In this document: in pieces, positions 44,197 through 53,551 of the stretch | Layout: every line of letters begins with the position of its first letter | Position numbering within the stretch: the stretch's first letter is position 1 | From: Pseudomonas trivialis | GTDB lineage: Bacteria; Pseudomonadota; Gammaproteobacteria; Pseudomonadales; Pseudomonadaceae | Assembly: GCF_001439805.1 (NCBI RefSeq) | Contig: NZ_JYLK01000006.1 | Coordinates: forward strand, 186,001 to 250,000 | DNA length: 64,000 nt | Direction: 5' to 3' | Notes under the pieces: model-generated | What the model saw: only the letters and a program-made list of their open reading frames with translations | Databases searched by the model: none | Told to the model about the DNA's origin: nothing | Made by a program: the position numbers and the translations under genes

Positions 44197-45594
44197 GAGG
44201 CCGGCGACGGCCGCTGCCAGGGCGCGGCCGAAGATGTCGGCCACGCGGTCGACCTCGGCGGCGGTAATCACCAGCGGCGGCAGAAAGCGCACCACGCTGC
44301 CATGGCGCCCGCCCAGTTCCAGAATCAACCCCCGCTTGAGGCATTCGCGCTGCACCAGTGGCGCCAACTGGCGATGCACCGGCGGGTGACCCTGGCTATC
44401 GGGCGCGCCGTGCGGGTCGACCAGCTCCACCCCCAGCATCAGCCCGCGACCGCGAATATCGCCCAGGTGCGGGTAATCGCGCTGCAGGATGCGCAGGTGC
44501 TCGCCGAGGCGCTCGCCCATGGCCGTCGCGTGGGCCGGCAGGTCGTGTTCCTTGAGGTAGCGCATCACCGCCGACCCCGCCGCCATGGCCATCTGATTGC
44601 CGCGAAACGTACCGGCATGGGCGCCCGGCAGCCAGGTGTCGAGCCAGTCGCGATACACCACCACCGCCAGCGGCAGGCTGCCGCCGATGGCCTTGGACAG
44701 CACCACCACGTCGGGGATGATGCCTGCGTGTTCGAAGGCGAACATCTTGCCGGTGCGGCCAAACCCGCTCTGGATTTCATCGACAATCAACGCGACCCCC
44801 GCCTGCCGGGTGATGCGGCGCAGGCCGCGCAGCCAGTCGAGGTCGGCCGGGATCACACCGCCTTCGCCCTGCACCACTTCGACAATGACCGCCGCCGGCA
44901 GCAACACCCCGGCTTCGGGATCGTTGAGCAGGTTTTCCAGGTAATGCAGGTTGACCCGCACACCCTCCGCGCCGCCCAGCCCGAACGGGCAACGGTAGTC
45001 ATAGGGGTAAGGCAGAAATTGCACACCATTGCCGAGCAAGGCGCCCAAGGGTTTTTTCGGCCCCAGGCTGCCCATCAGGCTCAGCGCGCCCTGGCTCATG
45101 CCGTGGTAACCGCCCTGGAACGACAGCACCGTGCCGCGCCCGGTGGCGGTGCGCACCAGCTTCAACGCCGCTTCCACCGCATCAGTGCCGGTGGGGCCGC
45201 AGAACTGGATTTTCGCTTCCTGCGCCAGCTCGGGCGGCAGCAGGCCGAACAGGTCCTGCACGAACTGATCCTTGACCGGCGTGGTGAGGTCCAGGGTGTG
45301 CAACGGCAACTCATCGGCCAGCACTTGCTGGATCGCCTCGATCACCACCGGGTGGTTATGCCCCAACGCCAGTGTGCCGGCGCCGGCGAGGCAATCGATA
45401 AAGCTGCGGCCTTCAACGTCTTCCACGTAAATGCCCTTGGCGCGCTTGAGCGCCAGGGGAATACGCCGGGGGTAGCTGCGGGCGTTGGATTCCTGTTGGC
45501 GCTGGCGGGCCAGGAGTGGGGTTTCGTCGAACTGGTAGAGCGTTTCGGCGGGGTGCGCCGGGGTGGTTTCGATACGACTGGTAGCGACTGACAT
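44194..45594 (-). CDS. pvdH: L-2,4-diaminobutyrate:2-oxoglutarate aminotransferase
   Basis: This 466-residue class-III aminotransferase makes 2,4-diaminobutyrate from aspartate semialdehyde for pyoverdine. It shows [18 protein letters not shown], the phosphate-binding [28 protein letters not shown] and the PLP lysine in [12 protein letters not shown]. Length and gene order with mbtH point to PvdH rather than to an ectoine or GABA enzyme. The product is used by the last module of PvdL. A PvdS box lies 44 nt upstream. Confidence 0.93.
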   Translation of the reverse strand: MSVATSRIETTPAHPAETLYQFDETPLLARQRQQESNARSYPRRIPLALKRAKGIYVEDVEGRSFIDCLAGAGTLALGHNHPVVIEAIQQVLADELPLHTLDLTTPVKDQFVQDLFGLLPPELAQEAKIQFCGPTGTDAVEAALKLVRTATGRGTVLSFQGGYHGMSQGALSLMGSLGPKKPLGALLGNGVQFLPYPYDYRCPFGLGGAEGVRVNLHYLENLLNDPEAGVLLPAAVIVEVVQGEGGVIPADLDWLRGLRRITRQAGVALIVDEIQSGFGRTGKMFAFEHAGIIPDVVVLSKAIGGSLPLAVVVYRDWLDTWLPGAHAGTFRGNQMAMAAGSAVMRYLKEHDLPAHATAMGERLGEHLRILQRDYPHLGDIRGRGLMLGVELVDPHGAPDSQGHPPVHRQLAPLVQRECLKRGLILELGGRHGSVVRFLPPLVITAAEVDRVADIFGRALAAAVAGL

Positions 45595-45637
45595 CTTTCG
45601 AATCCCTCAATACGCTGTTTGGTTGCTTGAGTTGGAA

Positions 45638-45661
45638 ACGCATGAGGGTGGGGGGGATTTA
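45638..45661 (-). promoter_or_regulatory. PvdS iron-starvation box before pvdH
   Basis: On the minus strand TAAAT, 16 nt, CGT exactly as in the PvdS consensus, 44 nt before the pvdH ATG. It implies transcription by the extracytoplasmic sigma factor PvdS under iron limitation. Confidence 0.8.
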
Positions 45662-45683
45662 GGGGGCTTTTCGGTTAGTTGGG

Positions 45684-45905
45684 CGCATATCCGATAGTTG
45701 GGTGAGCGGCGGCTTTAAGCAAACCCCCCTTGCCCCACCACTCGGCACCCCGCCTGCGTGCGGCCAGCGTGGTTGAAGGGGCGCCTGAGATCAAAAGCCG
45801 TGTGATATCCATCAGACCAATGGAGATCCCACATTTGGTCTTCGACGTGAACCGCCGCAAGGGCGGAACCCTAAGCCGCCGTGAGCTGAATAACGGATAT
45901 ACCCC
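45684..45905. repeat. Intergenic repeat with imperfect terminal inverted repeats
   Basis: The ends (ATATCCGATAGTTGGGTGAGCGGCGGCTT and, inverted, ATATCCGTTATTCAGCTCACGGCGGCTT) pair over about 30 nt at roughly 22 positions. Inside are CCTTGCCCCACCACTCGGCACC and GAACCGCCGCAAGGGCGG, segments of a long palindromic repeat common between Pseudomonas genes. This copy seems shortened. A 77-residue open frame across it (minus strand) looks like repeat sequence rather than a gene. With the pvdH promoter it fills the gap 45595-45908. Confidence 0.65.
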
Positions 45906-45908
45906 CAA

Positions 45909-46676
45909 TCAAAGCCCCCGATACTTCTCATTCAGGGCATACAAAATCGCACACGTCTCAGCATCCAGAACCCCACCATAATCGCGCCCGCGAAAATGCA
46001 TCTGAAACGCCCGCGTGCGAAGCTCAAACGCTTGCCGGTTCGAAGCCGCCTTATACCCATACCGCTGAAACGCCCGCTCCACCTCCACTTCCGGCGGCAA
46101 CCCCAGGTTGAAGCGCCGCTGATACATCATCCGGGTCGCCTCATCAAACCAGGCCCCCACCCCCGCCTCGAACAAACATCGCCACGGCAGCTGCGGCCCC
46201 GGATCACTCTTGCGCCAATACGCCACATCCGAATGCCCAAGAATGTCGGTCGGCCCCACGTGCGGATACCGCCCGAGCACATCGCGCATCAGCGCAATCA
46301 ATACCTGCACCTGCTCCGGGGCATACGCAGGAAACGTGAACACACCCTTGTCATCCCGCGCCAGGTTGACAATCTCCACGCCAATCGAACGACTGTTGAG
46401 GTTGTCCCGCCCACCCCAATGACTCACCCCGGCATGCCACGCGCGCTGGTCTTCCTCCACCAGGCGAAACACGCGCAACTCGTCATACCCGGCAGCGCGA
46501 TAGCCGGGTTCATGCGGGTCGGGCAACAGGTAGTGGGCGCTCACCCCATCCTGGGTAAGGGTGCGCAACGAGGAGGCAAACGGCGCGGCGGTGTAGTGCA
46601 GGATCACCTGCTGTACTCGCTCGCCGTTGCGCTGGTTGAAACCCGTAGCGGGGAAACTGCTGTCAATGACCAACAT
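45909..46676 (-). CDS. N-acetylmuramoyl-L-alanine amidase (AmpD/AmiD type)
   Basis: This 255-residue zinc amidase cleaves the MurNAc-L-Ala bond of peptidoglycan. Zinc ligands and catalytic motif are visible in VILHYTAAPF, the HAG Gly/His segment WHAGVSHWGGR, and GHSDVAYWRKSDPGPQLPW. A C-terminal peptidoglycan-binding-like helical part follows. No clear lipoprotein or signal sequence is seen with the start at 46676 (MLVIDSSFP), which follows AAAAGGAC. It resembles AmpDh2/AmpDh3 rather than cytoplasmic AmpD. Its place downstream of the dsbRS operon may be fortuitous. Confidence 0.85.
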   Translation of the reverse strand: MLVIDSSFPATGFNQRNGERVQQVILHYTAAPFASSLRTLTQDGVSAHYLLPDPHEPGYRAAGYDELRVFRLVEEDQRAWHAGVSHWGGRDNLNSRSIGVEIVNLARDDKGVFTFPAYAPEQVQVLIALMRDVLGRYPHVGPTDILGHSDVAYWRKSDPGPQLPWRCLFEAGVGAWFDEATRMMYQRRFNLGLPPEVEVERAFQRYGYKAASNRQAFELRTRAFQMHFRGRDYGGVLDAETCAILYALNEKYRGL

Positions 46677-46796
46677 AAGAACCGTCCTTTTCAATACAGG
46701 CTGAATCGTTCAGCCCGTTCAAGCGCAAAGAAATTAACGCCATCCTGAAGGCTTGCACCCCAGGATGGCGGTAACTATCTGGCACCTGAAAAAGGA

Positions 46797-48119
46797 TCAG
46801 CGCCGCAGCGGCATGCCCAGTTCGACGCGCAAACCATCCGGCTGACTGTCGAATGTCAATGAGCAGGAACAGCGCTGCACGATCGCCTGCACGATTGCCA
46901 GGCCCAGGCCACAGCCTTCGCTGTTGCCGTTGCGCCAGAAGCGCTGGGTCAGGTATTGCAGGTCTTCGCTGGAAATCTGCTTGCCATGGTCGCGCACGCG
47001 GAAGATCACGCTGTCGGCGGCGGTCAGCACGCTGAGTTCCACACGGGTGTCGGCCGGGGTATGGCGCAGGGCATTGTCGAGCAGGTTGCGCAGCGCGGCG
47101 ACCGCCAGGCCCACCGGCATTTCCACCGGCGCGGCCGAGAGGTCGTCCGGCAGGATCAGGTCGATGCGCGTGTTGTCACCGGCATTCGCATCCTGAATCG
47201 CCAGCCTGGCGACGTCCTCGGCGCTGGACAGCACGCCATCATCGAACGACAGGCTGCCCTCCACCCGCGCCAGCAGCAGCAATTGCTCCAGCGTGCGGTG
47301 CAGGCGGTCGGCGCCCGCCTCGGCATGGGCCAGCGACTGGTCACGGGCCGCGCCGTCGGTCATGCGAGCCACCTGCAGGTGGGTCTTGATGGCCGTCAGC
47401 GGGCTGCGCAATTCGTGGGCGGCGTCGCCGGTGAGGCGGCGCTCGCGCTCAATGGTCTTGGCAATGCGCTGCAACAGTTGGTTCTGCGTGTCGAGCAGCG
47501 GTTTGAGCTCGCTGGGCAACGGGTGAATCTGCAGCGGTTCGAGGGAGTCGGCGCTGCGTCGCTTCAAGGCATCGCGCATGCGATTGAGCGGCAGCAGGCT
47601 CTGGCCGATGCCCAGCCACAACAGGCACAGGCAACCCAGCATCGCCGCCCCCACCGGCACCGAGGCCGCCAGCAGGATCGACGTGTTCAACGCTTCGCGC
47701 TCCGCATGGCGGTCGGCGGTGGTGATCAACAGGTCGCCACGACTGAGGGTGAAACTGCGCCAGGCCACGCCGTCGATCATCTGGTCACGAAAGCCGCTCT
47801 GGTGCGACTCCAGCCCCTCGTCCGGGGTGGTGTGGCTGCGCGCGAGCACTTCCCCGCGCAAGGAGCTGACCTGACAGGCCATGCCGCCGGGCACATGCAG
47901 GTGTTCGGCACTGAAGCGCGCGCCGCCGCTGACACTGGCCAGGCCCGGCATCTGCTCGGTCAGCCCCGCCACCATGCGCGCCGACGCGACCAGACGCTGG
48001 TCGAGGGAGAACATCATCTGGTTACGCAGGTCGTTGAGCATCCAGGTCGCCGCCAGCGCCCAGATCAGCACAAAAGCGGCGCCCAGCTTGAACGTCAGGC
48101 GCAGGCGCAGGCTTTTCAC
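46797..48119 (-). CDS. dsbS: Sensor histidine kinase DsbS-like
   Basis: This 440-residue inner-membrane kinase has two membrane helices (around 11-29 and 145-165) flanking a periplasmic loop, a HAMP-like region, the DHp motif with His near 235 (AHELRSPLTAIK), and the HATPase N, G1 and G2 boxes (LRNLLDNALRH, VRDHG, GCGLGLAI). The loop contains Cys82 (GGMACQVSS); in the P. aeruginosa copper-sensing DsbS a cysteine with the same number binds copper. The gene overlaps dsbR by 4 nt, and the pair is divergent from the dsbD operon, as in P. aeruginosa. Confidence 0.85.
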   Translation of the reverse strand: MKSLRLRLTFKLGAAFVLIWALAATWMLNDLRNQMMFSLDQRLVASARMVAGLTEQMPGLASVSGGARFSAEHLHVPGGMACQVSSLRGEVLARSHTTPDEGLESHQSGFRDQMIDGVAWRSFTLSRGDLLITTADRHAEREALNTSILLAASVPVGAAMLGCLCLLWLGIGQSLLPLNRMRDALKRRSADSLEPLQIHPLPSELKPLLDTQNQLLQRIAKTIERERRLTGDAAHELRSPLTAIKTHLQVARMTDGAARDQSLAHAEAGADRLHRTLEQLLLLARVEGSLSFDDGVLSSAEDVARLAIQDANAGDNTRIDLILPDDLSAAPVEMPVGLAVAALRNLLDNALRHTPADTRVELSVLTAADSVIFRVRDHGKQISSEDLQYLTQRFWRNGNSEGCGLGLAIVQAIVQRCSCSLTFDSQPDGLRVELGMPLRR

Positions 48120-48811
48120 GAAACCTTGTCTCCCTCATCAGGACGACCTTCGTCGGCAGCGCCCAGGCGATAGCCGAGGCCGCGCACGGTCTCGACGATG
48201 CCATTGCCCAATTTGCGCCGCAGGTGATGGATATGCACATTGAGCGCGTTGCTTTCCAGCTCGTCGCTGAAGCCGTAGACACTGTCCTTGAGCTGCTCGC
48301 TGGAAAGTACCCGGCCCTTGTTGTGCAGCAAGGCCTGCAACAACGCCTGCTCGCGACGCGACAGATCCACCGGCTGGCCGCCGAGGAAGGTCTCGCGGCT
48401 GCTGGGGTCGTAGGCCAGACGGCCGTGCTCGATCAGGTTGACGCTGCGTCCCGCCACCCGGCGCAGCAGGGTTTGCAGGCGGGCGGCGAGTTCGCGCAGA
48501 TCGAAGGGTTTGAGCAGGTAGTCGTCGGCACCGGCTTGCAGACCGTCGACACGATTGGTTACCGAATCCCGTGCGGTGAGGATCAGCACCGGGATTTCCA
48601 GGCCCTGGCTGCGCTGTTGCTGCAGCAGCTTGAGGCCGTCTTCGTCGGGCAGGCCGAGGTCGAGCACCATGATGTCGAACGCTGCGGCCTTGAGCATCGC
48701 CCGCGCCGCGCCGGCACTCGCCACGCGCTCCACGGTGAAGCCCTGGGCGGTGAGGCCGGCCACGATGCCGCTGGCGATCAGTTCATCGTCTTCACAGACC
48801 AGTACGTGCAT
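48116..48811 (-). CDS. dsbR: OmpR-family response regulator DsbR-like
   Basis: This 231-residue protein has a receiver domain (acidic pair in VCEDDE, phosphorylated Asp51 in LDLGLPDEDG, TARD, LLKPFDLREL) and a winged-helix domain (LSRREQALLQALLHNKGRVLSSEQL, HIHHLRRKLG). It belongs to the PmrA/QseB branch, which binds direct repeats. It is divergent from dsbD and probably activates it. Confidence 0.9.
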   Translation of the reverse strand: MHVLVCEDDELIASGIVAGLTAQGFTVERVASAGAARAMLKAAAFDIMVLDLGLPDEDGLKLLQQQRSQGLEIPVLILTARDSVTNRVDGLQAGADDYLLKPFDLRELAARLQTLLRRVAGRSVNLIEHGRLAYDPSSRETFLGGQPVDLSRREQALLQALLHNKGRVLSSEQLKDSVYGFSDELESNALNVHIHHLRRKLGNGIVETVRGLGYRLGAADEGRPDEGDKVS

Positions 48812-48920
48812 GCTGAACCCTTCATGAAAGATGGCGTGATTAGAGAATGCAGGGATTAAGCGCGCATTATGCCGCCAATGTTCGCAACACCCGCTGATCC
48901 GTACACTCTAGAATAGCGCC

Positions 48921-48941
48921 CGGTTAATCATCGGTTAATCA
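48921..48941. promoter_or_regulatory. Direct repeat CGGTTAATCA x2, likely DsbR site
   Basis: CGGTTAATCA occurs at 48921-48930 and 48932-48941, an 11-bp period. PmrA/QseB-type regulators bind such TTAAT direct repeats. It lies 49-70 nt before the dsbD start in the 178-nt divergent gap. Confidence 0.6.
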
Positions 48942-48989
48942 ACGCCACACATTGTGTGCCTCAACTTGTACTGGACTAAGGCTTGAACC

Positions 48990-50714
48990 ATGCGGCATCT
49001 GTTTACCTTTCTATTGGTAATGCTCGCGGGATTCGCCCAGGCCGCGCCTGGCAACCCTTTCGACACCAAACCCGATTTCCTTCCGGTGGGCAAGGCGTTC
49101 ACCTTTACTTCCGAGCGTCTGGAAAGTGGCGAGACCCAGCTGTATTGGCAGATTGCCGACGGTTATTACCTGTACCAGCAACGCATGAAGTTTGAGGGCC
49201 TGGCCGAAAAGCCGGCGCTGCCCAAGGGCGAGGCCCACAGTGATGAGTTCTTCGGCGAGCAGGAGGTGTATCGCCAGGGCCTGGAAGTGAAGATCCCTGC
49301 CGGCACCACCGGCCAGGTCAAGCTGGGCTGGCAGGGATGCGCCGATGCCGGTCTGTGCTACCCGCCGCAATCGATCACCGTCGACCTGGGCGGCAACCCG
49401 GCCGTAGCCGCCACCGCCCAGGCTCAGGACCAAAGCCTGGCCAGCGGCCTGCAAGAGCGCAGCCTGGGCTGGAGCTTGCTGGCGTTCTTCGGCCTGGGCC
49501 TGTTGCTGGCATTTGCCCCTTGCTCATTGCCGATGCTGCCGATTCTTGCGGGGCTGGTGGTGGGCAGTGGCGCAAGCCCGCGTCGTGGCCTGGCCCTGGC
49601 CGGCAGCTACGTGGTGTGCATGGCGCTGGTGTATGCCGCGCTGGGCGTGCTGGCCGCACTCGCCGGCGCCAACCTCGCCGCGTTGTTGCAAACCCCGTGG
49701 ATCCTCGGCAGTTTCGCCGCCCTGTTTGTGATCCTCGCCCTGCCGATGTTCGGCTTCTTTGAACTGCAATTGCCAACCTGCCTGCGTGACCGCCTGGACA
49801 ACGTCAGCCGCCAGCAAAGCGGTGGCAGCCTGGTGGGCGCCGGCATCCTCGGCGCCTTGTCCGGGCTGCTGGTGGGCCCGTGCATGACCGCGCCACTGGC
49901 CGGCGCGCTGCTCTATATCGCCCAGAGCGGCAATGCGCTGCATGGCGGTCTGATCCTGTTCGCCATGGGCATCGGCATTGGTGTGCCGCTGTTGCTGCTG
50001 GTGACCGTGGGCAACCGCTTCCTGCCCAAACCGGGCACCTGGATGAACGTGCTCAAGGGCATCTTCGGTTTCCTGTTTCTGGGCACGGCCGTGCTGATGA
50101 TTCGCCCAGTGGTCGGCGACAGCCTGTGGCTTGGCCTGTGGGGCGCACTGGCGCTGGTGATGGCCTACTGCGGCTGGGGCCTGGCCCGTGAATACGGTCT
50201 GGCCGCCAAGGTATTTGGCGCCGGTTCCGTGGTGCTGGGCCTGTGGGGTGCGGTGCTGGTGGTGGGCGCAGCCGGTGGCAGCGACGACCTGTGGCAACCG
50301 TTGAGCGTCTACAGCGGCTCGCGCGCCGCTACCGCCGAGGCACACGACGCCTTCACCACGATCAACGACCCGGTCGCCCTGCAAAATCAACTCGACAGCG
50401 CCAGGGCCCAGGGCCAGTGGGTGCTGGTGGATTACTACGCCGACTGGTGCGTGTCGTGCAAGATCATGGAAAAACAGGTGTTCGGCAACGCCGAGGTGAT
50501 GCAGGCCCTCAAGGACGTGCGCCTGCTGCGCCTGGACGTCACCGCCGACAACGCGGCCAGCCGCGAACTGCTCGGCCGCTACAAGGTGCCGGGGCCGCCA
50601 AGCTTCGTGTGGATCGGCCCCGACGGTGAAGAACGCCGCGCCCGGCGCATCACCGGTGAAGTCGACGCCGATGCCTTCCTGCAACGCTGGACTCAGACCC
50701 GGGACGCCCGCTGA
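48990..50714 (+). CDS. dsbD: Thiol:disulfide interchange protein DsbD
   Basis: This 574-residue protein moves electrons from cytoplasmic thioredoxin to periplasmic proteins. It has a signal peptide, the periplasmic alpha domain with the Cys pair in GCADAGLCYP, eight membrane helices with a conserved Cys (FAPCSLPMLPILAGL and VGPCMTAPLAG), and the periplasmic thioredoxin-like gamma domain with CVSC in YYADWCVSCKIM. The stop overlaps the next start by one base (TGATG), so the operon is translationally coupled. Confidence 0.93.
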   Translation: MRHLFTFLLVMLAGFAQAAPGNPFDTKPDFLPVGKAFTFTSERLESGETQLYWQIADGYYLYQQRMKFEGLAEKPALPKGEAHSDEFFGEQEVYRQGLEVKIPAGTTGQVKLGWQGCADAGLCYPPQSITVDLGGNPAVAATAQAQDQSLASGLQERSLGWSLLAFFGLGLLLAFAPCSLPMLPILAGLVVGSGASPRRGLALAGSYVVCMALVYAALGVLAALAGANLAALLQTPWILGSFAALFVILALPMFGFFELQLPTCLRDRLDNVSRQQSGGSLVGAGILGALSGLLVGPCMTAPLAGALLYIAQSGNALHGGLILFAMGIGIGVPLLLLVTVGNRFLPKPGTWMNVLKGIFGFLFLGTAVLMIRPVVGDSLWLGLWGALALVMAYCGWGLAREYGLAAKVFGAGSVVLGLWGAVLVVGAAGGSDDLWQPLSVYSGSRAATAEAHDAFTTINDPVALQNQLDSARAQGQWVLVDYYADWCVSCKIMEKQVFGNAEVMQALKDVRLLRLDVTADNAASRELLGRYKVPGPPSFVWIGPDGEERRARRITGEVDADAFLQRWTQTRDAR

Positions 50715-51559
50715 TGCTGACGCTGACCATTGGCACGTTCGCCATCGCCCTGAATCACATCCTGCTGATCAGCGCGCTGATTTTCGCCACCCTGGTGGGC
50801 TGGCGTGTGGCCAAGCGTGGTGGTGAGAACCCCGAGTCGGTGCTGTTCAGCCTGTTTCTGCTGGGCATGCTCGCCGCGCGGGTGAGCTTCGTGCTGATGT
50901 ACTGGAGTGACTATCGCAACGACTGGCTGCAGGTGATCGACCTGCGCGACGGCGGTTTTCTCGCCTGGCCCGGCATCATCGTGCTGGTGCTCGCCGCCCT
51001 GGCGTACGGTTGGCGCCGTCCGCCCCTGCGCAAGCCACTGAGCGCGGGCGTCATCACCGGTCTGTTGTTCTGGGGCATCACCAGCCTGTCGCTGAACCTC
51101 TACGACAAGGGCTCGCAACTGCCGTCAATCACCCTGCGCACTGCCGATGGCCAGGAGGTACAACTCGCCGATTACAAGGGTGGCCCCCTGGTGATCAACC
51201 TGTGGGCCACCTGGTGCCCGCCGTGCCGCCGCGAAATGCCGGTGCTGGAACGCGCGCAACGCCAACGCCCCGACGTGACGTTCCTGTTCGTCAACCAGGC
51301 CGAAAGCATGCAGAGCGTCAGCACCTACCTCGCCACTCAGGGCCTGACCCTCGACAACGTGCTGTTCGACGCTGGCGGCAGCCTCGGCCAGGCCGTGGGT
51401 TCCATGGCCCTGCCGACCACCTTGTTCTACCAGGCCGACGGACGCCTGATCAACAGCCACCTCGGTGAATTGTCTCAGGCCAGTCTGGCCCGTGCCCTGG
51501 AACCCTTCGACACCGCCCCACAAAGGAAACCCACATGCCAAGCCTCCGCCACCTGCTGA
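50714..51559 (+). CDS. TlpA/DsbE-like thioredoxin with N-terminal membrane domain
   Basis: This 281-residue protein has about four membrane helices in the first 125 residues (prolipoprotein-transferase-like arrangement) and a periplasmic thioredoxin fold. The active site is WCPPC in NLWATWCPPCRREMPVLE, with a later LPTTLFYQADGR. DsbD probably keeps it reduced. Targets could be cytochrome c or oxidatively damaged envelope proteins. It overlaps dsbG by 25 nt. Confidence 0.88.
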   Translation: MLTLTIGTFAIALNHILLISALIFATLVGWRVAKRGGENPESVLFSLFLLGMLAARVSFVLMYWSDYRNDWLQVIDLRDGGFLAWPGIIVLVLAALAYGWRRPPLRKPLSAGVITGLLFWGITSLSLNLYDKGSQLPSITLRTADGQEVQLADYKGGPLVINLWATWCPPCRREMPVLERAQRQRPDVTFLFVNQAESMQSVSTYLATQGLTLDNVLFDAGGSLGQAVGSMALPTTLFYQADGRLINSHLGELSQASLARALEPFDTAPQRKPTCQASATC

Positions 51560-52296
51560 CCCTGCTGCCGTTGACGCTCGCCGCCGCCCTGGCCCAGGCC
51601 GAAGACTGGCCCGCGCCGATCAAGCAGATCGAAGCCAAGGGCGCCAGAATTCTCGGTAAATTCGACGCCCCCAGCGGCCTCACCGGCTACGCCGCGCAAT
51701 ACCAGAACCGTGGCATGGCGCTGTACCTGACCGCTGACGGCAACAGCGTGATCGCCGGCAACCTCTACGACGCCCAGGGCAATGACCTGAGCAGCGCGCC
51801 TCTGGACAAGCTGGTTTATGCGCCAATGGCCAAGGAAATCTGGGCCAAAATGGAAAAAAGCAGCTGGATCCAGGACGGCGACACAAACGCGCCGCGCATC
51901 GTCTATCTGTTCAGCGACCCCAACTGCCCCTACTGCAACATGTTCTGGGAACAGGCGCGTCCATGGGTGAAGGCCGGCAAAGTGCAGTTGCGCCACATCA
52001 TGGTCGGCATCATCCGCGAAGACAGCGCCGCCAAGTCCGCCGCGCTGTTTGCCGCCAAGGACCCGCAAAAGGCCCTCGAAACACACGAGGCCGCCGGCAA
52101 GGGCAGCAAGTTGCAGGGGCTGGACAAGATACCGGCCGATATCGAGGCCAAACTCGATGCCAACATGAAGTTGATGGAAGAATTGGAGTTGCGGGCGACG
52201 CCGGCGATTTTCTACCGGGATGACAAGGGTGGGTTGCAACAACAGCAGGGCGCGCCTGCGCCGGACAAGCTGGTGAAGATTCTGGGTCCGAAATAA
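51535..52296 (+). CDS. dsbG: Thiol:disulfide interchange protein DsbG
   Basis: This 253-residue protein has a signal peptide (LTLLPLTLAAALAQA), an N-terminal dimerisation domain (ILGKFDAPSGLTGYAAQY) and a thioredoxin fold with the CPYC site in FSDPNCPYCNMFW, then the cis-Pro loop ATPAIFY. DsbG is a periplasmic isomerase/chaperone that reduces sulfenylated cysteines and depends on DsbD. Last gene of dsbD-tlpA-dsbG. Confidence 0.92.
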   Translation: MPSLRHLLTLLPLTLAAALAQAEDWPAPIKQIEAKGARILGKFDAPSGLTGYAAQYQNRGMALYLTADGNSVIAGNLYDAQGNDLSSAPLDKLVYAPMAKEIWAKMEKSSWIQDGDTNAPRIVYLFSDPNCPYCNMFWEQARPWVKAGKVQLRHIMVGIIREDSAAKSAALFAAKDPQKALETHEAAGKGSKLQGLDKIPADIEAKLDANMKLMEELELRATPAIFYRDDKGGLQQQQGAPAPDKLVKILGPK

Positions 52297-52408
52297 AATA
52301 TCCGGTCGTTCCTCCGCACGAGGAGTGGCGTTATCAAAAAAGACCAATCCCGAAGTCGCCTCACCGTGCCCAAAGGTCACCCGCCACAAGACGAAGTCTT
52401 TAACAAGA

Positions 52409-52430
52409 GTGCCCGCTTAAGAGCGGGCAC
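52409..52430. terminator. Hairpin between dsbG and the 339-residue hypothetical gene
   Basis: GTGCCCGCT-TAAG-AGCGGGCAC is a perfect 9-bp stem. It lies downstream of both converging genes; on the minus strand a T-containing tail (TCTTGTT) follows. Confidence 0.6.
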
Positions 52431-52446
52431 TGCAGGAGGGCCTCAG

Positions 52447-53466
52447 CTAAACTTCCTCGACGAGCAAATAGTCAATAAGATAGTCATTACCCGTCATACC
52501 ATTACGCTCGTGGCTATGGAGAACCAGCAGTGCGGAATCGCTGCTCGCCACAAAGGTGCCAGTGAGTGTCACCCACTTATTCAGGTCAGTAAGAGTTTCG
52601 ATACCCGTGATGGCTGCGTTGTCTACTTTCAATGAAAGTTTTGGCGTTGGATCAGCCGTGTTATACCGGCGAACACGCGCGGAGAACGCATAGGTAGTGC
52701 CGCTTTCCAAATCATCAAACCCCCGATGCAAGACCGCCCCGAGATTTTTATCTGTATAGGTGATGTTTCTAACGGCGTAATTCTCGGTGCCGTCGTTTGC
52801 CACACCCAATGATTCAAAAGTGAGATCCCTTGGGTCCGGAGCCGCCGGGCCGACTTCCCAGCGTCCAAATGTGCGGTCATTGAAATGCGTCAGGTCTCGA
52901 TAATACTTGCGAAGCGTATATTTCGACTCCGGAAAAGTAATCACCGGTCCGTCTTCACAGCAGGCATCGACCGTGGTTCTGAATACGACAGTCAACTCGG
53001 TCTTGTTAGGAAACTTATTCAGTTCTTTACGTAGAAGCGGACGTGATACCCCGTCCTTTTCATCAGTATCCGTAAGGGGCTCACCGTCCATCAACTTGAC
53101 AGTATGGGAAGTACCATCCTTTAGAAGGCCTGTGACCTCCAGCCACCCCGGCTGCCCTGCTTTCATGAAGCCCCATTTTTCCACAACGACAGCGACGCTC
53201 CCTTCATCGCCGCGCAACTCCAACACCTCCTCAACGGCCTCGGGCACTTTCGGTTTCGACAACGCTACCGGCACACTGAAGTGCAGGTCGGTGATCACTT
53301 CACAGACCCGGGTCACGGTACTTCTGATCGTCATGACTTTAGTGACGTCAGGACGCTCCAGCGCCGCGGGTGTCTGATCACATTTGATGCCACTTTTCGA
53401 CGTTAACTGTTTACTAGTCACTGTAAGCCTCCGGGGTCCAGCCAAATAGTCGTTATCCTTAAACAA
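52447..53466 (-). CDS. Hypothetical protein with Ig-like and carbohydrate-binding-like parts
   Basis: I do not recognise a named family. The 339 residues read as two strand-rich parts. About residues 70-175 resemble the repeated Ig-like unit of large Pseudomonas surface proteins (GQPGWLEVTGLLKDG, PLLRKELNKF). About residues 195-335 look like a jelly-roll carbohydrate-binding domain (FGRWEVGP, GFDDLESGTTYAFSARVRRYN, LNKWVTLTGTFVASSDSALLVLHSHE). No clear signal peptide is seen. Its AT-richer codons differ from its neighbours, and it splits the dsb and pvdL blocks, so it was probably acquired. The start at 53466 is uncertain. Confidence 0.65.
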   Translation of the reverse strand: MFKDNDYLAGPRRLTVTSKQLTSKSGIKCDQTPAALERPDVTKVMTIRSTVTRVCEVITDLHFSVPVALSKPKVPEAVEEVLELRGDEGSVAVVVEKWGFMKAGQPGWLEVTGLLKDGTSHTVKLMDGEPLTDTDEKDGVSRPLLRKELNKFPNKTELTVVFRTTVDACCEDGPVITFPESKYTLRKYYRDLTHFNDRTFGRWEVGPAAPDPRDLTFESLGVANDGTENYAVRNITYTDKNLGAVLHRGFDDLESGTTYAFSARVRRYNTADPTPKLSLKVDNAAITGIETLTDLNKWVTLTGTFVASSDSALLVLHSHERNGMTGNDYLIDYLLVEEV

Positions 53467-53551
53467 GGTCTATTTACTGCCTGAGCGCCAGAAGCTGTCT
53501 ACTGTCAACCTTGACAGGTACTTCAGGCCAGCGGCTGGCGGAGCCGTCCCG

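Noticed and set aside
45675..45908. 77-codon open frame near the pvdH promoter
   Set aside because: It coincides with an intergenic repeat with inverted ends and has no ribosome site or domain, so it is treated as repeat sequence.
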